DNA from: Ridgeia piscesae
Taxonomy: Eukaryota > Annelida > Polychaeta > Sabellida > Siboglinidae
Assembly (NCBI GenBank): GCA_025642075.2
Contig: JAODUO010001216.1
Location: 1-64,000 of the forward strand
DNA length: 64,000 nt
Reading direction: 5' to 3'
The notes beneath the pieces are model-generated. The model was not told the origin of the DNA and made no database searches. It worked only from the letters and a program-made list of their open reading frames with translations. Of this stretch, positions 23,862 to 37,124 are shown piece after piece. Positions within the stretch are counted from its first letter, which is position 1; each line of letters opens with the position of its first letter. The position numbers were made by a program, and so were the translations under genes.

Positions 23862-26800
23862 CAGAAAGATTGGTGTGTTAGGCAAGGAGACCGTCAAACA
23901 GGTGGACAGAATGGTGTGGTAGGCAAGGAGACTATCTAACTATTGGACAGAGTGGTGTGATAGGCAAAGAGACTATCTAACTATTGGACAGAATGGTGTG
24001 ATAGGCAAGGAGACTATCTAACTATTGGACAGAATGGTGTGATAGGCAAGGAGACTATCTAACTATTGGACAGAATGGTGTGATAGGCAAGGAGACTATC
24101 TAACTATTGGGCAGAGTGGTGTGATAGGCAAGGAGACTATCTAACTATTGGACAGAATGGTGTGATAGGCAAGGAGACTATCTAACTATTGGACAGAATG
24201 GTGTTATAGGCAAGGAGACTATCTAACTATTGGACAGAATGGTGTGTTAGGCAAGGAGACTATGTAATTATTGGACAGAATGGCGTGATAGGCAAGGAGA
24301 CTATCTAACTATTGGACAGAATGGTGTGATAGGCAAGGAGACTATGTAATTATTGGACAGAGTGGTGTGATAGGCAAGTAGACTATGTAATTATTGGACA
24401 GAATGGTTTGATAGGCAAGGAGACTATCTAACTATTGGACAGAATGGTGTGATAGGCAAGGAGACTATCTAACTATTGGACAGAATGGTGTGGTAGGCAA
24501 GGAGACCGTCAAACTGATGGACAGAGTAGTGTGATAGGCAAGTAGACTATCTAACTATTGGACAGAGTGGTGTGATAGGCAAGGAGACTATCTAACTATT
24601 GGACAGAGTGGTGTGATAGGCAAGGAGACTATCTAACTATTGGACAGAGTGGTGTGATAGGCAAAGAGACTATCTAACTATTGGACAGAGTGGTGTGATA
24701 GGCAAGGAGACTATCTAACTATTGGACAGAGTGGTGTGATAGGCAAGGAGACTATCTAACTATTGGACAGAATGGTGTGATAGGCAAGGAGACTATCTAA
24801 CTATTGGACAGAATGGTGTTGTAGGCAAGGAGACTATCTAACTATTGGACAGAATGGTGTGTTAGGCAAGGAGACTATGTAATTATTGGACAGAATGGCG
24901 TGATAGGCAAGGAGACTATCTAACTATTGGACAGAATGGTGTGTTAGGCAAGGAGACTATGTAATTATTGGACAGAATGGCGTGATAGGCAAGGAGACTA
25001 TCTAACTATTGGACAGAATGGTGTGATAGGCAAGGAGACTATGTAATTATTGGACAGAGTGGTGTGACAGGCAAGTAGACTATGTAATTATTGGACAGAA
25101 TGGTTTGATAGGCAAGGAGACTATCTAACTATTGGACAGAATGGTGTGATAGGCAAGGAGACTATCTAACTATTGGACAGAGTAGTGTGATAGGCAAGTA
25201 GACTATCTAACTATTGGACAGAATGGTGTGGTAGGCAAGGAGACCGTCAAACTGATGGACAGAGTAGTGTGATAGGCAAGTAGACTATCTAACTATTGGA
25301 CAGAGTGGTGTGATAGGCAAGGAGACTATCTAACTATTGGACAGAGTGGTGTGATAGGCAAGTAAACTATCTAACTATTGGACAGAGTGGTGTGATAGGC
25401 AAGGAGACTATCTAACTATTGGACAGAGTGGTGTGATAGGCAAGGAGACTATCTAACTATTGGACAGAGTGGTGTGATAGGCAAGGAGACTATCTAACTA
25501 TTGGACAGAGTGGTGTGATAGGCAAGTAGACTATCTAACTATTGGACAGAATGGTGTGATAGGCAAGGAGACTATCTAACTATTGGACAGAATGGTGTGA
25601 TAGGCAAGGAGACTATCTAACTATTGGACAGAATGGTGTTATAGGCAAGGAGACTATCTAACTATTGGACAGAATGGTGTGTTAGGCAAGGAGACTATGT
25701 AATTATTGGACAGAATGGCGTGATAGGCAAGGAGACTATCTAACTATTGGACAGAATGGTGTGTTAGGCAAGGAGACTATGTAATTATTGGACAGAATGG
25801 CGTGATAGGCAAGGAGACTATCTAACTATTGGACAGAATGGTGTGATAGGCAAGGAGACTATGTAATTATTGGACAGAGTGGTGTGATAGGCAAGTAGAC
25901 TATGTAATTATTGGACAGAATGGTTTGATAGGCAAGGAGACTATCTAACTATTGGACAGAGTGGTGTGATAGGCAAGTAGACTATCTAACTATTGGACAG
26001 AGTGGTGTGATAGGCAAGGAGACTATCTAACTATTGGACAGAGTGGTGTGATAGGCAAGGAGACTATCTAACTATTGGACAGAGTGGTGTGATAGGCAAA
26101 GAGACTATCTAACTATTGGACAGAGTGGTGTGATAGGCAAGGAGACTATCTAACTATTGGACAGAGTGGTGTGATAGGCAAGTAGACTATCTAACTATTG
26201 GACAGAGTGGTGTGATAGGCAAGTAGACTATCTAACTATTGGACAGAATGGTGTGATAGGCAAGGAGACTACCTAACTATTGGACAGAATGGTGTGATAG
26301 GCAAGGAGACTATCTAACTATTGGACAGAATGGTGTTATAGGCAAGGAGACTATCTAACTATTGGACAGAATGGTGTGTTAGGCAAGGAGACTATGTAAT
26401 TATTGGACAGAATGGCGTGATAGGCAAGGAGACTATCTAACTATTGGACAGAATGGTGTGTTAGGCAAGGAGACTATGTAATTATTGGACAGAATGGCGT
26501 GATAGGCAAGGAGACTATCTAACTATTGGACAGAATGGTGTGATAGGCAAGGAGACTATGTAATTATTGGACAGAGTGGTGTGATAGGCAAGTAGACTAT
26601 GTAATTATTGGACAGAATGGTTTGATAGGCAAGGAGACTATCTAACTATTAGACAGAATGGTGTGATAGGCAAGGAGACTATCTAACTATTGGACAGAGT
26701 AGTGTGATAGGCAAGTAGACTATCTAACTATTGGACAGAATGGTGTGGTAGGCAAGGAGACCGTCAAACTGATGGACAGAGTAGTGTGATAGGCAAGTAG

Positions 26801-27236
26801 ACTATCTAACTATTGGACAGAGTGGTGTGATAGGCAAGGAGACTATCTAACTATTGGACAGAGTGGTGTGATAGGCAAGTAGACTATCTAACTATTGGAC
26901 AGAGTGGTGTGATAGGCAAGGAGACTATCTAACTATTGGACAGAGTGGTGTGATAGGCAAAGAGACTATCTAACTATTGGACAGAGTGGTGTGATAGGCA
27001 AGGAGACTATCTAACTATTGGACAGAGTGGTGTGATAGGCAAGGAGACTATCTAACTATTGGACAGAGTGGTGTGATAGGCAAGTAGACTATCTAACTAT
27101 TGGACAGAGTGGTGTGATAGGCAAGTAGACTATCTAACTATTGGACAGAATGGTGTGATAGGCAAGTAGACTATCTAACTATTGGACAGAGTGGTGTGAT
27201 AGGCAAGGAGACTATCTAACTATTGGACAAAGTGGA
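23862..27236. repeat. 41-bp minisatellite, about 82 copies, with higher-order structure
   Basis: The unit starts GGACAGAATGGTGTGATAGG and ends GAGACTATCTAACTATT. Variants are not random: G/A in GAATGG versus GAGTGG, GGAGAC versus GTAGAC, CTAAC versus GTAAT, and a rare GACCGTCAAACTGATGG unit. The rare unit recurs with GGAGACCGTC starting at 24501, 25239 and 26756. These offsets are 738 and 1517 bp, exactly 18 and 37 units. Blocks of variant order repeat between these marks. The array grew by copying of multi-unit blocks. Confidence 0.98.
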
Positions 27237-27540
27237 GCGAACATGTGACCGTGTCGGGCTGTATCCATGCGACGGTATCAATGACGAAAACAGACGCGGG
27301 AAATCCGACTCGGTCATGCACGTTCGAGCAGAGGAAAACAGTTCCTAATGAAGTAGGCCGCCGGTGGTTAAAGCGATAGTGAGTTTCACATTTTATTTTA
27401 AAGATATTTATATAACTAATTATATTTCAATTTTGATGAACAGTTTCACGACAGGAAATGCCTTCGAATAGATACATCACTTTAGTGAGTTAACACATGT
27501 CTTGAAATATATTTAAAAAAACTACGTATATATCTACATA
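27237..27540. other. Short unique spacer
   Basis: Nothing recognised. Confidence 0.4.
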
Positions 27541-27765
27541 CATACACGAATGTACATACATAGCATACATGACAGATGCATGTATACATAAAACATCATA
27601 CATACATACATACATGCTACATACATACATACATACATAACATACATACATACATTATACATAAAACATCAAAATACATACATATACAATACATACATAC
27701 ATATACATATATACATACATACATACATACATTTACATACATATACATAAATACAACATACATAC

Positions 27766-27796
<31 letters not shown>

Positions 27797-28345
27797 CATA
27801 CATACATACATACATACATACACATGCCGTACAGTACATGCGCATATGCATGCAGCATGCAAATTATGCATGCAAACATACATACATACCTAATATACCT
27901 GCATATACAATACATACATACATTACATATGTACATACATACATACTATATACACTATTGACATACATACATACATACATACATACATACATACATACAT
28001 ACATACATACATACGTACATACATACATACATGCATACATACATGCATGCATACATACATATATACATACATGCATACATATATATATATATATATACAT
28101 ACATACATACATACATACATACATACATACATACATACATACATACATACCTACATACATACATACATGCATACATACATACATACATACATACATACAT
28201 ACATACATGCATACATACATACATACATACATACATACATACATACATACATACATACATACATGCATGCATGCATGCATACAAACACACATACATACAC
28301 ACATGTACGTGTACATGTACACGTACACACACACATACATGTATA
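27541..28345. repeat. (TACA)n compound microsatellite
   Basis: A TACA/CATA tract with embedded ATGC, AT and ACAC islands, notably the AT run near 28078-28095. All overlapping frames are artefacts. Confidence 0.97.
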
Positions 28346-28587
28346 CAGCATACATGCATGTATGCTTCATGAATGATATCTACATGCATATATTCATGCC
28401 ATAATCCGTGACAGTAATGTAAACAAAGGAAATATTTCAATTTATCGAAGACATTTTAAGCAACTCTTCAAAATAATCACCCCTGGAAAGTTAAGTAACA
28501 TTTATACTACAAATACCTTGCATGTTTGCTGCACAGTGATGATTTTACATGTATCGCGCATCAGCAGAAACGTCAATTGGATATTAT

Positions 28588-30583
28588 TTAACGCCAGGGT
28601 AAATATAAGCGCAACCACATCACTAGGGTGACGATTAATAACAACCTGTTTTCTACAGCATTACATAGCATAAAGCACATTGAGGGATGATTGTTGAAAT
28701 GGCGTTTAAAAAATTTCGCGATCGTGCATAATATTGAGATTGATGTCACAATTATATCCTATTAGTGCATGATTAATAAAACTGTGAGACAGGATATAAG
28801 ACATCTGAGTTACACAAAACGCTTAAACTATCATTTCCAACACAACCGAAATTGAGATTAATGAAAGTACATCGTAGGTTATGTAAACGAAATTATCACA
28901 ACAAAATCTCACTGAGTGCAATATAATATCTCCCTAGCAGCGTGGATACACCTAAACAACAAATTAGACATAAACAGCAGAAGAGCGGAGCACACATGAA
29001 CTCACGATAAATCAAGGATATCTTGCCCAGTTGCCATCTGGAGATAAATGTTTGAATGGCATCGTGTTAGATATTAAAAAATTATGTTAAATATTATGTA
29101 GTCATGAACTGTTTTACTCACAGCATAAAGCTTCACACATGGTTCTGGTGTTGTCTGTACAGCTGCTGTTGCTTTCTTTGTCGTCGTGGGGATCCTGATA
29201 ACAAATATAAAACGTTGATTTACACATCAAAATAACGAAACAGACGCACATTTGCGAAATAAAAAGGTGATTAGCCAAACGAGTTTGCAAATAGCGAATA
29301 TATGAAACGTCTGTGCATGACTTGTTGTAATTGAAATTAAGCATCTAGATGTGTTGGCTAAAAAGTTATGAAACCAGCGGTGATCATCTGACATGGTGAC
29401 ACCCTTACACCAACACACCGACGGACCCACACACAAACACACTTTTACAGCCACACACCCAATCACACAAACTCACAAACCAACCACAAACATACACCAA
29501 TATACACATGCTCCTAAGCAAATGGAGAATGTGTATTATTAAATTGGTGTGTTATTATGATTAAATCTTCTGGTGCTTGCCTAAATGTCAATAGTACTAA
29601 TAAAGGTCCTAATTTAGCAATGCAATTAATCTCTGGTCGTCTGGCCTAGATTAATGGATGTAATTAATTTTTTCTGTGCAACATATCAAATACGTGTCTT
29701 GGCGTAATTGCGTTGATGTGATGATAATTTATTAGCATTGACATTCTAGAAATTTGGGAGCTCAGTTGATTGGCGCTATGATGGCTTTAGAAAACCTCGC
29801 CGATATGCGACCATAAAGGAGTGGTCTCAACTACCATATGAAAATATATAATTCGTTCTGCCGTATATGTAACTCTTATCTAGACAGTCATTCGGCTAAG
29901 TGCGTGATACAATAGTATTTTAGTAAGAAACAAACACAGTGTACTTAAGTAGTTTGACTACTCTAAGATCGTTCTTAATTCTGGAAGGAGAATGTATTGA
30001 GGCATAACGTAATTACGGCGGTTACTGTATAGTAGGCACGACCACACTCATTAGAGTCATGATGCCATTACACCGAATATCGGATATGGTTACAACTGGC
30101 AACAATACATGAGCTCTCAATTGTCTGACTAAATCAATGCTCCTCTGACGTGTCTCCAGATTGGAACACTAACTATAATGATACCCTTATCTGCACTGAC
30201 AGTCATTTAATAACACTTACTTACAGCATACATACATACAGCATGCATACATACATACATGCATACATACATACATACATACATACATACATACATGCAT
30301 GCATGCATGCATACATACATGCATGCATGCATGCATACATGCATACATGCATACATGCATCCATACATACATACATACATACATACATACATACATGCAT
30401 GCATGCATGCATGCATGCATGCATGCATACATACATACATACATACATACATACATACATACATACATACATACATACATACATACATACATACATACAT
30501 ACATACATACATACATACATACATACATACATACATACATACATACATACATACATACATACATACATACATACATACATACA

Positions 30584-30617
<34 letters not shown>

Positions 30618-32168
30618 CAGAGAACACCTGTTTTATAATATTGTAGATTGTGAATAGAGAAAGAATTGTATTACTTGTATTGTCTGGTCTAATTATCAAT
30701 GATAATAGGTTTGTGTGTGCTGGTATCATGTATCTGAGACCCAGAGAGTGTGTATTTATTTGTCTTTCTGCCGGTTTGTTATCATTGTGTTTTTTCGTAC
30801 ACATTTATGCACGCATAAATGGGCTGTGTTCGGACATGTTGTGACAAGCATTTGTTGCGAGAATTGAATGAGTGGTTGGTTGCATTTTGCACTCAATCAA
30901 CTGTACTGGTTTGACAGGTTGCTGACTAACTAAGTTGATTAAATGGAGTGATGGCAACATGATGTGGGGTCGGCTTTTGAAGGAGATTTAAATTAAAACA
31001 TTGATCCAAACTCATCGAATGGCATTGATTGTTGGTCAACTGCACCCGCAGATCATTAAAAAACCGAAATCTTAGTTAGGAATTATTATTATTTATGCTT
31101 TGCAGTATGGTAAATTAATTATTGTTTTCATTCATTCAATAATACTGTCTAATAACTTCTATCTTGTCTACATCATGTAAATTATTGTATACATTAGTTT
31201 CTAAATTAATATTATTTAAAGGCTAGTATCCATATTTTATTGTATGTGTAATACTATGTATTTTGTGATGTGCACAGTTTATTTAAAGCTATACAAATAT
31301 GGTTATAAATATGCATTGTGTAATGATCTATTGAAAATCAGATTGCAGCATGTGACCACATGTCGAATTAAAATGGAAGTATTTTGGCCACCGGTTTGAA
31401 ATATTACCATGGAATATTGATTGGCCCGTGTGTTGGAAAATAACTCAATTAATTCTAAGACCCAATGTGTTCTAGTAGTTACACAAATTTGCAACACATG
31501 ATTTGTGCATAAAAATGGCATACAACCATGCATTAAAACGTTGTAAACATAAGTTGCACTAATCATTATCTTTTTGTACGAATCTTTTTGCTGAAATGTA
31601 CACTTACCTAGAGACGTCTGACAGTGCAGTCATCCAACTCAATCTGTTTACAGGACTGACACAACACAGTCTATAACAAACGACTGATATATGTAGTGGG
31701 TTACAATTCAGCCTGCAAATTAACAATAGTAGATATCTAGGCTGGCCGACGTGTCAGGGAGACTCATTCAAGTAAGACTTGTAAAGGTAATCACCAAAGG
31801 TATTCATTACTCCAAGCGCGACACATTCTATATATGTCGTAGCCATGTTTTCGATTTATACATATACAACTTCGCAAGCACAGCTTACGTGTAGCGATAT
31901 TGGTTAGTGTGTAACCAGAAAGTGTCATCACATGCACGTGGACGTAGATAACAAGTTCCCAAAGTATTGTAATGGACTTTTTAAGAAGTAAACGTGAGCA
32001 ATGTTTCGTAGCGCAACGGAATTTGCGTAGTGTCCCTAGTAATTGGTGGCACCTTCACGCAGCTCGGGTCAATTACCATTGCGAGCGTCCTCTAAGTCAC
32101 GTACTTACGAATTACAAAACCCGGACGAGCCACAAGCCAACGAGGAACCTCGGAAACAATGAAGCCAT
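28588..32168 (-). CDS. Candidate five-exon gene for a small Thr-rich protein with signal and C-terminal membrane segment
   Basis: Assembled only from splice signals. Exon 1 (32116-32168) reads MASLFPRFLVGLWLVRV, with donor TTTT|GTAATT in phase 2. Exon 2 (31608-31670) reads LCCVSPVNRLSWMTALSDVS, with acceptor TTGTTATAG and donor CTAG|GTAAGT. Exon 3 (29122-29194) reads IPTTTKKATAAVQTTPEPCV and then KLYA, between TTATCAG and GCT|GTGAGT. Exon 4 (29005-29036) reads MATGQDILDL, between TATCTCCAG and ATC|GTGAGT. Exon 5 (28588-28645) reads LLLIVTLVMWLRLYLPWR and a stop. Phases agree at all four junctions. The product would be about 93 residues: a hydrophobic N-terminus, a Thr-rich linker and a final membrane helix with a basic tail. 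The exon 5 acceptor is weak, I picked the frames, and intron 1-2 sites are common by chance. The intron between exons 2 and 3 contains a 390-bp tetranucleotide repeat. No homology recognised. Confidence 0.25.
30225..30616. repeat. (TACA)n/(TGCA)n microsatellite
   Basis: CATA tetramers with two internal blocks of ATGC at about 30295-30360 and 30395-30428. The second half is a pure tetramer run. Overlapping frames are artefacts. Confidence 0.98.
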
Positions 32169-32332
32169 TACTTTTGTTCACAGAGTTCGTAGACTAATCA
32201 CTGAATATTATTGAGCCAGATCTGACAACAGTCTGGAAGGAAAACGTGACCACTCCTCCCAGGCACGTAGCGGTGCACGTGCGATTGCAGGCGTATTCAC
32301 GAGCACACGCACGTGAACTTATCATGACACAA

Positions 32333-32714
<382 letters not shown>

Positions 32715-32906
32715 TTATGCTTAATACAAATGTTTAGGAACCTCGACTTGTGTAAACGTTGTTGTGCCCACAGAATACTTAATACATGTTCGACACAATC
32801 AACCTTTTTACCCGTTCTAGAACTTGTCACCGTTTCAAATACAAAATACATGTATACAATAAGACGAATATTAATATTTTATAACTGTAAAAATGTATAT
32901 ATGTGT

Positions 32907-32910
<4 letters not shown>

Positions 32911-32948
<38 letters not shown>

Positions 32949-32990
32949 TATATATATGCATTATATATATATATACATTTTATATATATT
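32911..32990. repeat. (AT)n microsatellite
   Basis: Interrupted TA tract. Confidence 0.9.
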
Positions 32991-33514
32991 TAATAAAATT
33001 AATAGTATTAAAAACGTAGCACTTTTTTATAAATACATAAATTACCAATTGGTCATAAAATATATAATAATCAATCTAGTTTATAATTGCATAACAATAA
33101 TACTGATAAATGACTGTATACGTATGCGTAATAGTAATAAATTACATAGTATATGTTATATTGTTAAAATAATAATAATAATAATTACGTAATAATAATA
33201 CTAACAAATAAGTGTATAATTATGTATTGATAATAGTAAAAAATGTAGTAAAAATTGTCGAATTACACTAATATGCAATATGAAAGAAATGTTTGAGACG
33301 TTCGAAACTGGTGAGATTGTCACAAGTCTTAATAACCGTTGGTAAATTGGTCCATTGGGACGCAGCAGCGACAGCGAACGAGCAGTCTCCAGCTTTGGCA
33401 CGGGAACGCTTTACTTCTAACATGTTATTGTTCGCACAGCGCAGAGTTCATGTCGGTTGGTCCGGGCACACGAGTCCACTCAAATACACTGGCGCTTAGC
33501 TGTGCATGGCTTTG
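32991..33514. other. AT-rich non-coding interval
   Basis: Nothing recognised. Scattered TAA/AAT trinucleotide runs lie at 33160-33205. Confidence 0.4.
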
Positions 33515-33694
33515 TAGTGGTCCCATATGGCCTGCGTTGATACAGGATGGTCTACGATGGTAGAATCGTGGAGCATCGTGGAGCCTATCCTGCGTCGACG
33601 TACGATTTTGTGGCCACCAAGGGTGATCGTAGGTTGGAAAATCATCTTTTGAAATGTTCAAAAGATGGTCCACGATGGTCCACGTCGTAGCCCT

Positions 33695-33900
33695 TCGACC
33701 GTCGTAAGACCGCCGTACGACCGTCGTAAGACCGCCGTACGACCGTCGTAAGACCGCCGTACGACTGTCGTAAGACCGCCGTACGACCGTCGTAAGACCG
33801 CCGTACGACCGTCGTAAGACCGCCGTACGACCGTCGTAAGACCGCCGTACGACCGTCGTAAGACCGCCGTACGACCGTCGTAAGACCGCCGTACGTCGTA
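33695..33900. repeat. 22-bp tandem array inside the 1-kb element
   Basis: About nine copies of GACCGTCGTAAGACCGCCGT plus AC. The unit contains the palindrome CGTACG and pairs of CGAC/GTCG, so single strands can fold within and between units. One unit carries a C to T change (GACTGTCG at about 33764). Confidence 0.95.
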
Positions 33901-34028
33901 CGTTTTCGCAGGATGATCCTGCGTCCTAGTGCGTCCTTTTGCGTCCTCGTAGCTACGTTGGGGGTATATAATCCCCAGCCATCACTTCAGGTCTGCACAG
34001 GCCTGGTCTTGGTCTTCGTTTTCGTGCT

Positions 34029-34244
34029 TCAGCCGGCCGCTATTGCCTCTTCATCAACGCCACTGTGCGCTTCACTCTCGCCAGGGTCTCCCCGGTTGTC
34101 TCCCTCCGCCTCTGCCTCTCCCTGCTGCATCAGGTCTTGTTCTTCTGGATCTTCCTCCACAACCGGTGCCGGCTGCCTCCCATTGTCCTTATCCTTGCCC
34201 TTGTCCTTGCCCTTGTTCTTGCCATCTTTTGGACCTGCTTTCAA
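34029..34244 (-). CDS. 71-residue charged open frame within the 1-kb element
   Basis: It reads MKAGPKDGKNKGKDKGKDKD, then an acidic stretch with EEDPEEQDLMQQGEAEAEGD. A basic KGKDK repeat followed by an acidic tail is low complexity. It may be the remnant of an element-encoded DNA-binding protein, or simply a translated GCCCTT repeat, since the plus strand has a CCTTGCCCTTGT repeat here. No recognised family. Confidence 0.25.
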   Translation of the reverse strand: MKAGPKDGKNKGKDKGKDKDNGRQPAPVVEEDPEEQDLMQQGEAEAEGDNRGDPGESEAHSGVDEEAIAAG

Positions 34245-34539
34245 ATAGTTGTGTACTAAACAGAAAGTGAAATTGAACTGAATGATATGCTATACTGTGA
34301 TGACTCATGACGTCGTAGACTATCGTACGATGTCGTAGACCGTCGTACGACCACGTGAGACAATCGTGGGCCTGTCGTTGGATGTTCGTGCGTACAATGA
34401 CGTGCGTCACTGTGTGATTGCAATAGCATTATATTTTATCATCTACCATCGTGGGCCATCGTAGGTTTGGGCCATCGTAGCCCATCGTATGCCAACACAG
34501 GCACTATGGGACCATAGCTGCTTAACTGCAGCCAATAAT

Positions 34540-35435
34540 ACAGAATGGTTCAAGTCAAAATGAGCATACACCTGTAAATCGTCGGCATATTGATGGACGA
34601 ATAGTCCATGGGCTCGTGTGATGTCACCGATAGATTGTACGCATAATGAAAAGAGTAGTGACCCAAGGACAGGACATTCAGATACGTTATCGCCCAGTCC
34701 AGTGTTTTGCCAACAAAGCCGTAGCGCAAACGTAACCGCCTAATCAAGATGTTATGGTTGATCGTACCGAAGGCGGACATGAAAGCAACGAGAAGCAACA
34801 TGGTTCCTTGTTTTTGTCCACTGCCATCTTGACGAGACTTGTAACATACAGCAGCGCAGTTTTAGTCGAATGTTTTTTTCCGATGCGCCGACTGAAAGCA
34901 CTCTGATTTGCTGATCAGAGTCATGCGTTATTATCCCAAGCGCGACCATTTTCTCAATTACTTTGCATAATGGAGTAACATTACACACAGGTCGGTAACT
35001 GCTCAGGATGTTTTTATCCCGTTATGGTTTCTTTAAAATTGGTCGGACAATTGCATGCTTCTGCGACTTCGCATCCCCCCCCCCCCCTCCAGAGAAGCAT
35101 TTATTATCCGTGTGATGGCAGGCACAATACTGGTGATTTTGTCAGTTAGCTGATTTGCAGGCAGAGGATCCACCACGCACGTTTTGTTAGTTTTGTTACA
35201 AATCGCTGTAATCTTTGTGTTCGTTGTTCGATCAAACACATAGATACATTCAGTGAAACAACGACTTTCGTCTGTTTGCTTATCGATGTCATTGAATCAC
35301 TGCACACCTGTGAGGAGATTGTCAATCTTTTCACGAAAGAAATGAGAAAATATTTCGCATGATTGAGCGGCCAAATGGAATTCAGGTTGTTGCTGTACAC
35401 GCTGACCATCAAGCAATTTGATAGTTGAAACATGT
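34540..35435 (-). mobile_element. Jockey/CR1-type LINE fossil
   Basis: Minus-strand pieces line up in order with the start of a non-LTR reverse transcriptase. They are TCVVDPLPANQLTDKI and VPAITRIINASLEGG (upstream linker), VCNVTPLCKVIEKMVAL (equivalent to the RPVSNLPFLSKVIEKVV motif), a frameshifted SAYRR-like segment, and LLLVAFMSAFGTINHNILIR followed by YGFVGKTLDWAITYL (the LDLSAAFDTIDH motif with its first Asp lost). Stops and frameshifts separate them and the key Asp is replaced, so it is long dead. The poly-C run at 35076-35089 interrupts the linker. It differs from the copies at 2.1, 8.5 and 45.9 kb. Confidence 0.75.
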
Positions 35436-35568
35436 TTTATATGTTATACATTTTATTCACATCCCAAATGCGATAACTACTGACTAATGCCTAACACCTA
35501 CTCTAAATGTACATGTTGAATAGGGTAAAAAAAAAATTGTTTGCACTTTTATTCGTATTTTTATTTCA

Positions 35569-35735
35569 ACCAGCCAGGCACCTAGCCACCCACCCACGCA
35601 ACCATCCACCCAGCCAGCCAGCCACCCAGCCACCCATCCAGCCAGCCAGCCAGCCAGCCATCCAGCCATCCAGCCATCCAGCCAGCCATCTAGCCAGCCA
35701 GCCAGTACAGCCAGCCAGCCAGCCAGCTAGATATA
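35569..35735. repeat. (CAGC)n/(CATC)n imperfect microsatellite
   Basis: CAGC and CATC tetramers in the phase CCAGCCAGCCATCCAGCC. Overlapping frames on both strands are artefacts. Confidence 0.95.
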
Positions 35736-36316
35736 GCCAGAGAGCCAACCAGCCAGCTATTGTAAAGCAGGTTCTTACACTAGCTGGTGGACTGTCTCAG
35801 ATGCAGGATGTGCACTGGCGCAGTATTCTTCGAACATAGATTCCATGTGAGGCAGTCAATCGCGTAACCTAGTTCACAACGTGTCTAGCTGCTTCCTGCC
35901 CCTTGTTGCAGTTGCGTGCATTAAGTGACCCGCTAAATGAACTGTGACCTTTCCTCGGTTCACTGACTGTGACTGACAGGCCGTGTGTGTCAGGATGTGG
36001 CCTTTAAGAAGTGCCATGTATTGCAGCAAGTTTGATTATTCATGGTATACATACACGTTCTTAAACAAGTCAGTTAAAACGGTAGTTTAGCACATTATTA
36101 AAACAATATGTATTTGCTGTGGTGCATATGTCGAGTATGAATCTTGTGAGTAACGTCAGTTGATATACGGCCCGAGTGCGATTAATTCAGTTGAACACCA
36201 TGAAATTATATACCAAAATTGATCATACAAACATATTAGGTCCATAGCGTTGTTGATCAATTTGGTTAAGATCGTCCATGCTGGACATAGCATTTATGTG
36301 CCCACGTAACTTGCCT
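35736..36316. other. Non-coding interval
   Basis: Nothing recognised. Confidence 0.4.
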
Positions 36317-36782
<466 letters not shown>

Positions 36783-37124
36783 GGGAGTATGCATGCCAAA
36801 GCAGTGAATGTGCAAATATATTCACTAATGCATGCTTCTACAAACGTCATGTTGGCTTTATCTTCGCACGTGTATGCAATTAAATAGGCGGGTTTCTTCA
36901 CAGAGACGTCGACCAAACACAACTGCGTCGATCGGACGGACGGTACCCGGCCGTTCATTCGACTAGGCAATACTCTGGCGGTATTGGCCATGCCATACCG
37001 GCGTGACGACGGGACACATCTACTCATCTATCTCATCTAATGTAAGCTCATAGTGATTGAAAGCAAAACCGGGAATTGTGTTGTTGCCATATAAAAAGAC
37101 ACATCAACGAAACACCGACAAGGC

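Larger units (their letters stand above)
33518..34514. mobile_element. 1-kb DNA-transposon-like element with inverted termini and TAG target duplication
   Basis: The left end, TGGTCCCATATGGCCTGCGT, mirrors the right end, whose reverse complement begins TGGTCCCATAGTGCCTGTGT. Similarity extends about 45 bp on each side, into GGTCTACGATGG and GGGCTACGATGG respectively. Both ends are flanked by TAG (33515-33517 and 34515-34517), a 3-bp target duplication. Inside are many CGATGGT/CGTCGTA motifs, a 22-bp array and one acidic/lysine-rich minus-strand frame. A 3-bp duplication is typical of PIF/Harbinger elements, but theirs is normally TWA, so the class is only suggested. No DDE nuclease is seen, so the element is non-autonomous. 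Confidence 0.7.

Noticed and set aside
23862..27236. Regular repeat array that could suggest CRISPR
   Set aside because: There are no unique spacers. Units are contiguous 41-bp copies with point variants, in a eukaryotic intron-rich context. It is a minisatellite.
27576..30657. HTYIHTYI and MYVCMYVC frames
   Set aside because: Translations of TACA tetranucleotide repeats.
33425..33673. Minus-strand 82-residue frame overlapping the TIR element border
   Set aside because: It crosses the element boundary and flank, so it cannot be an ancestral coding unit. No resemblance seen.
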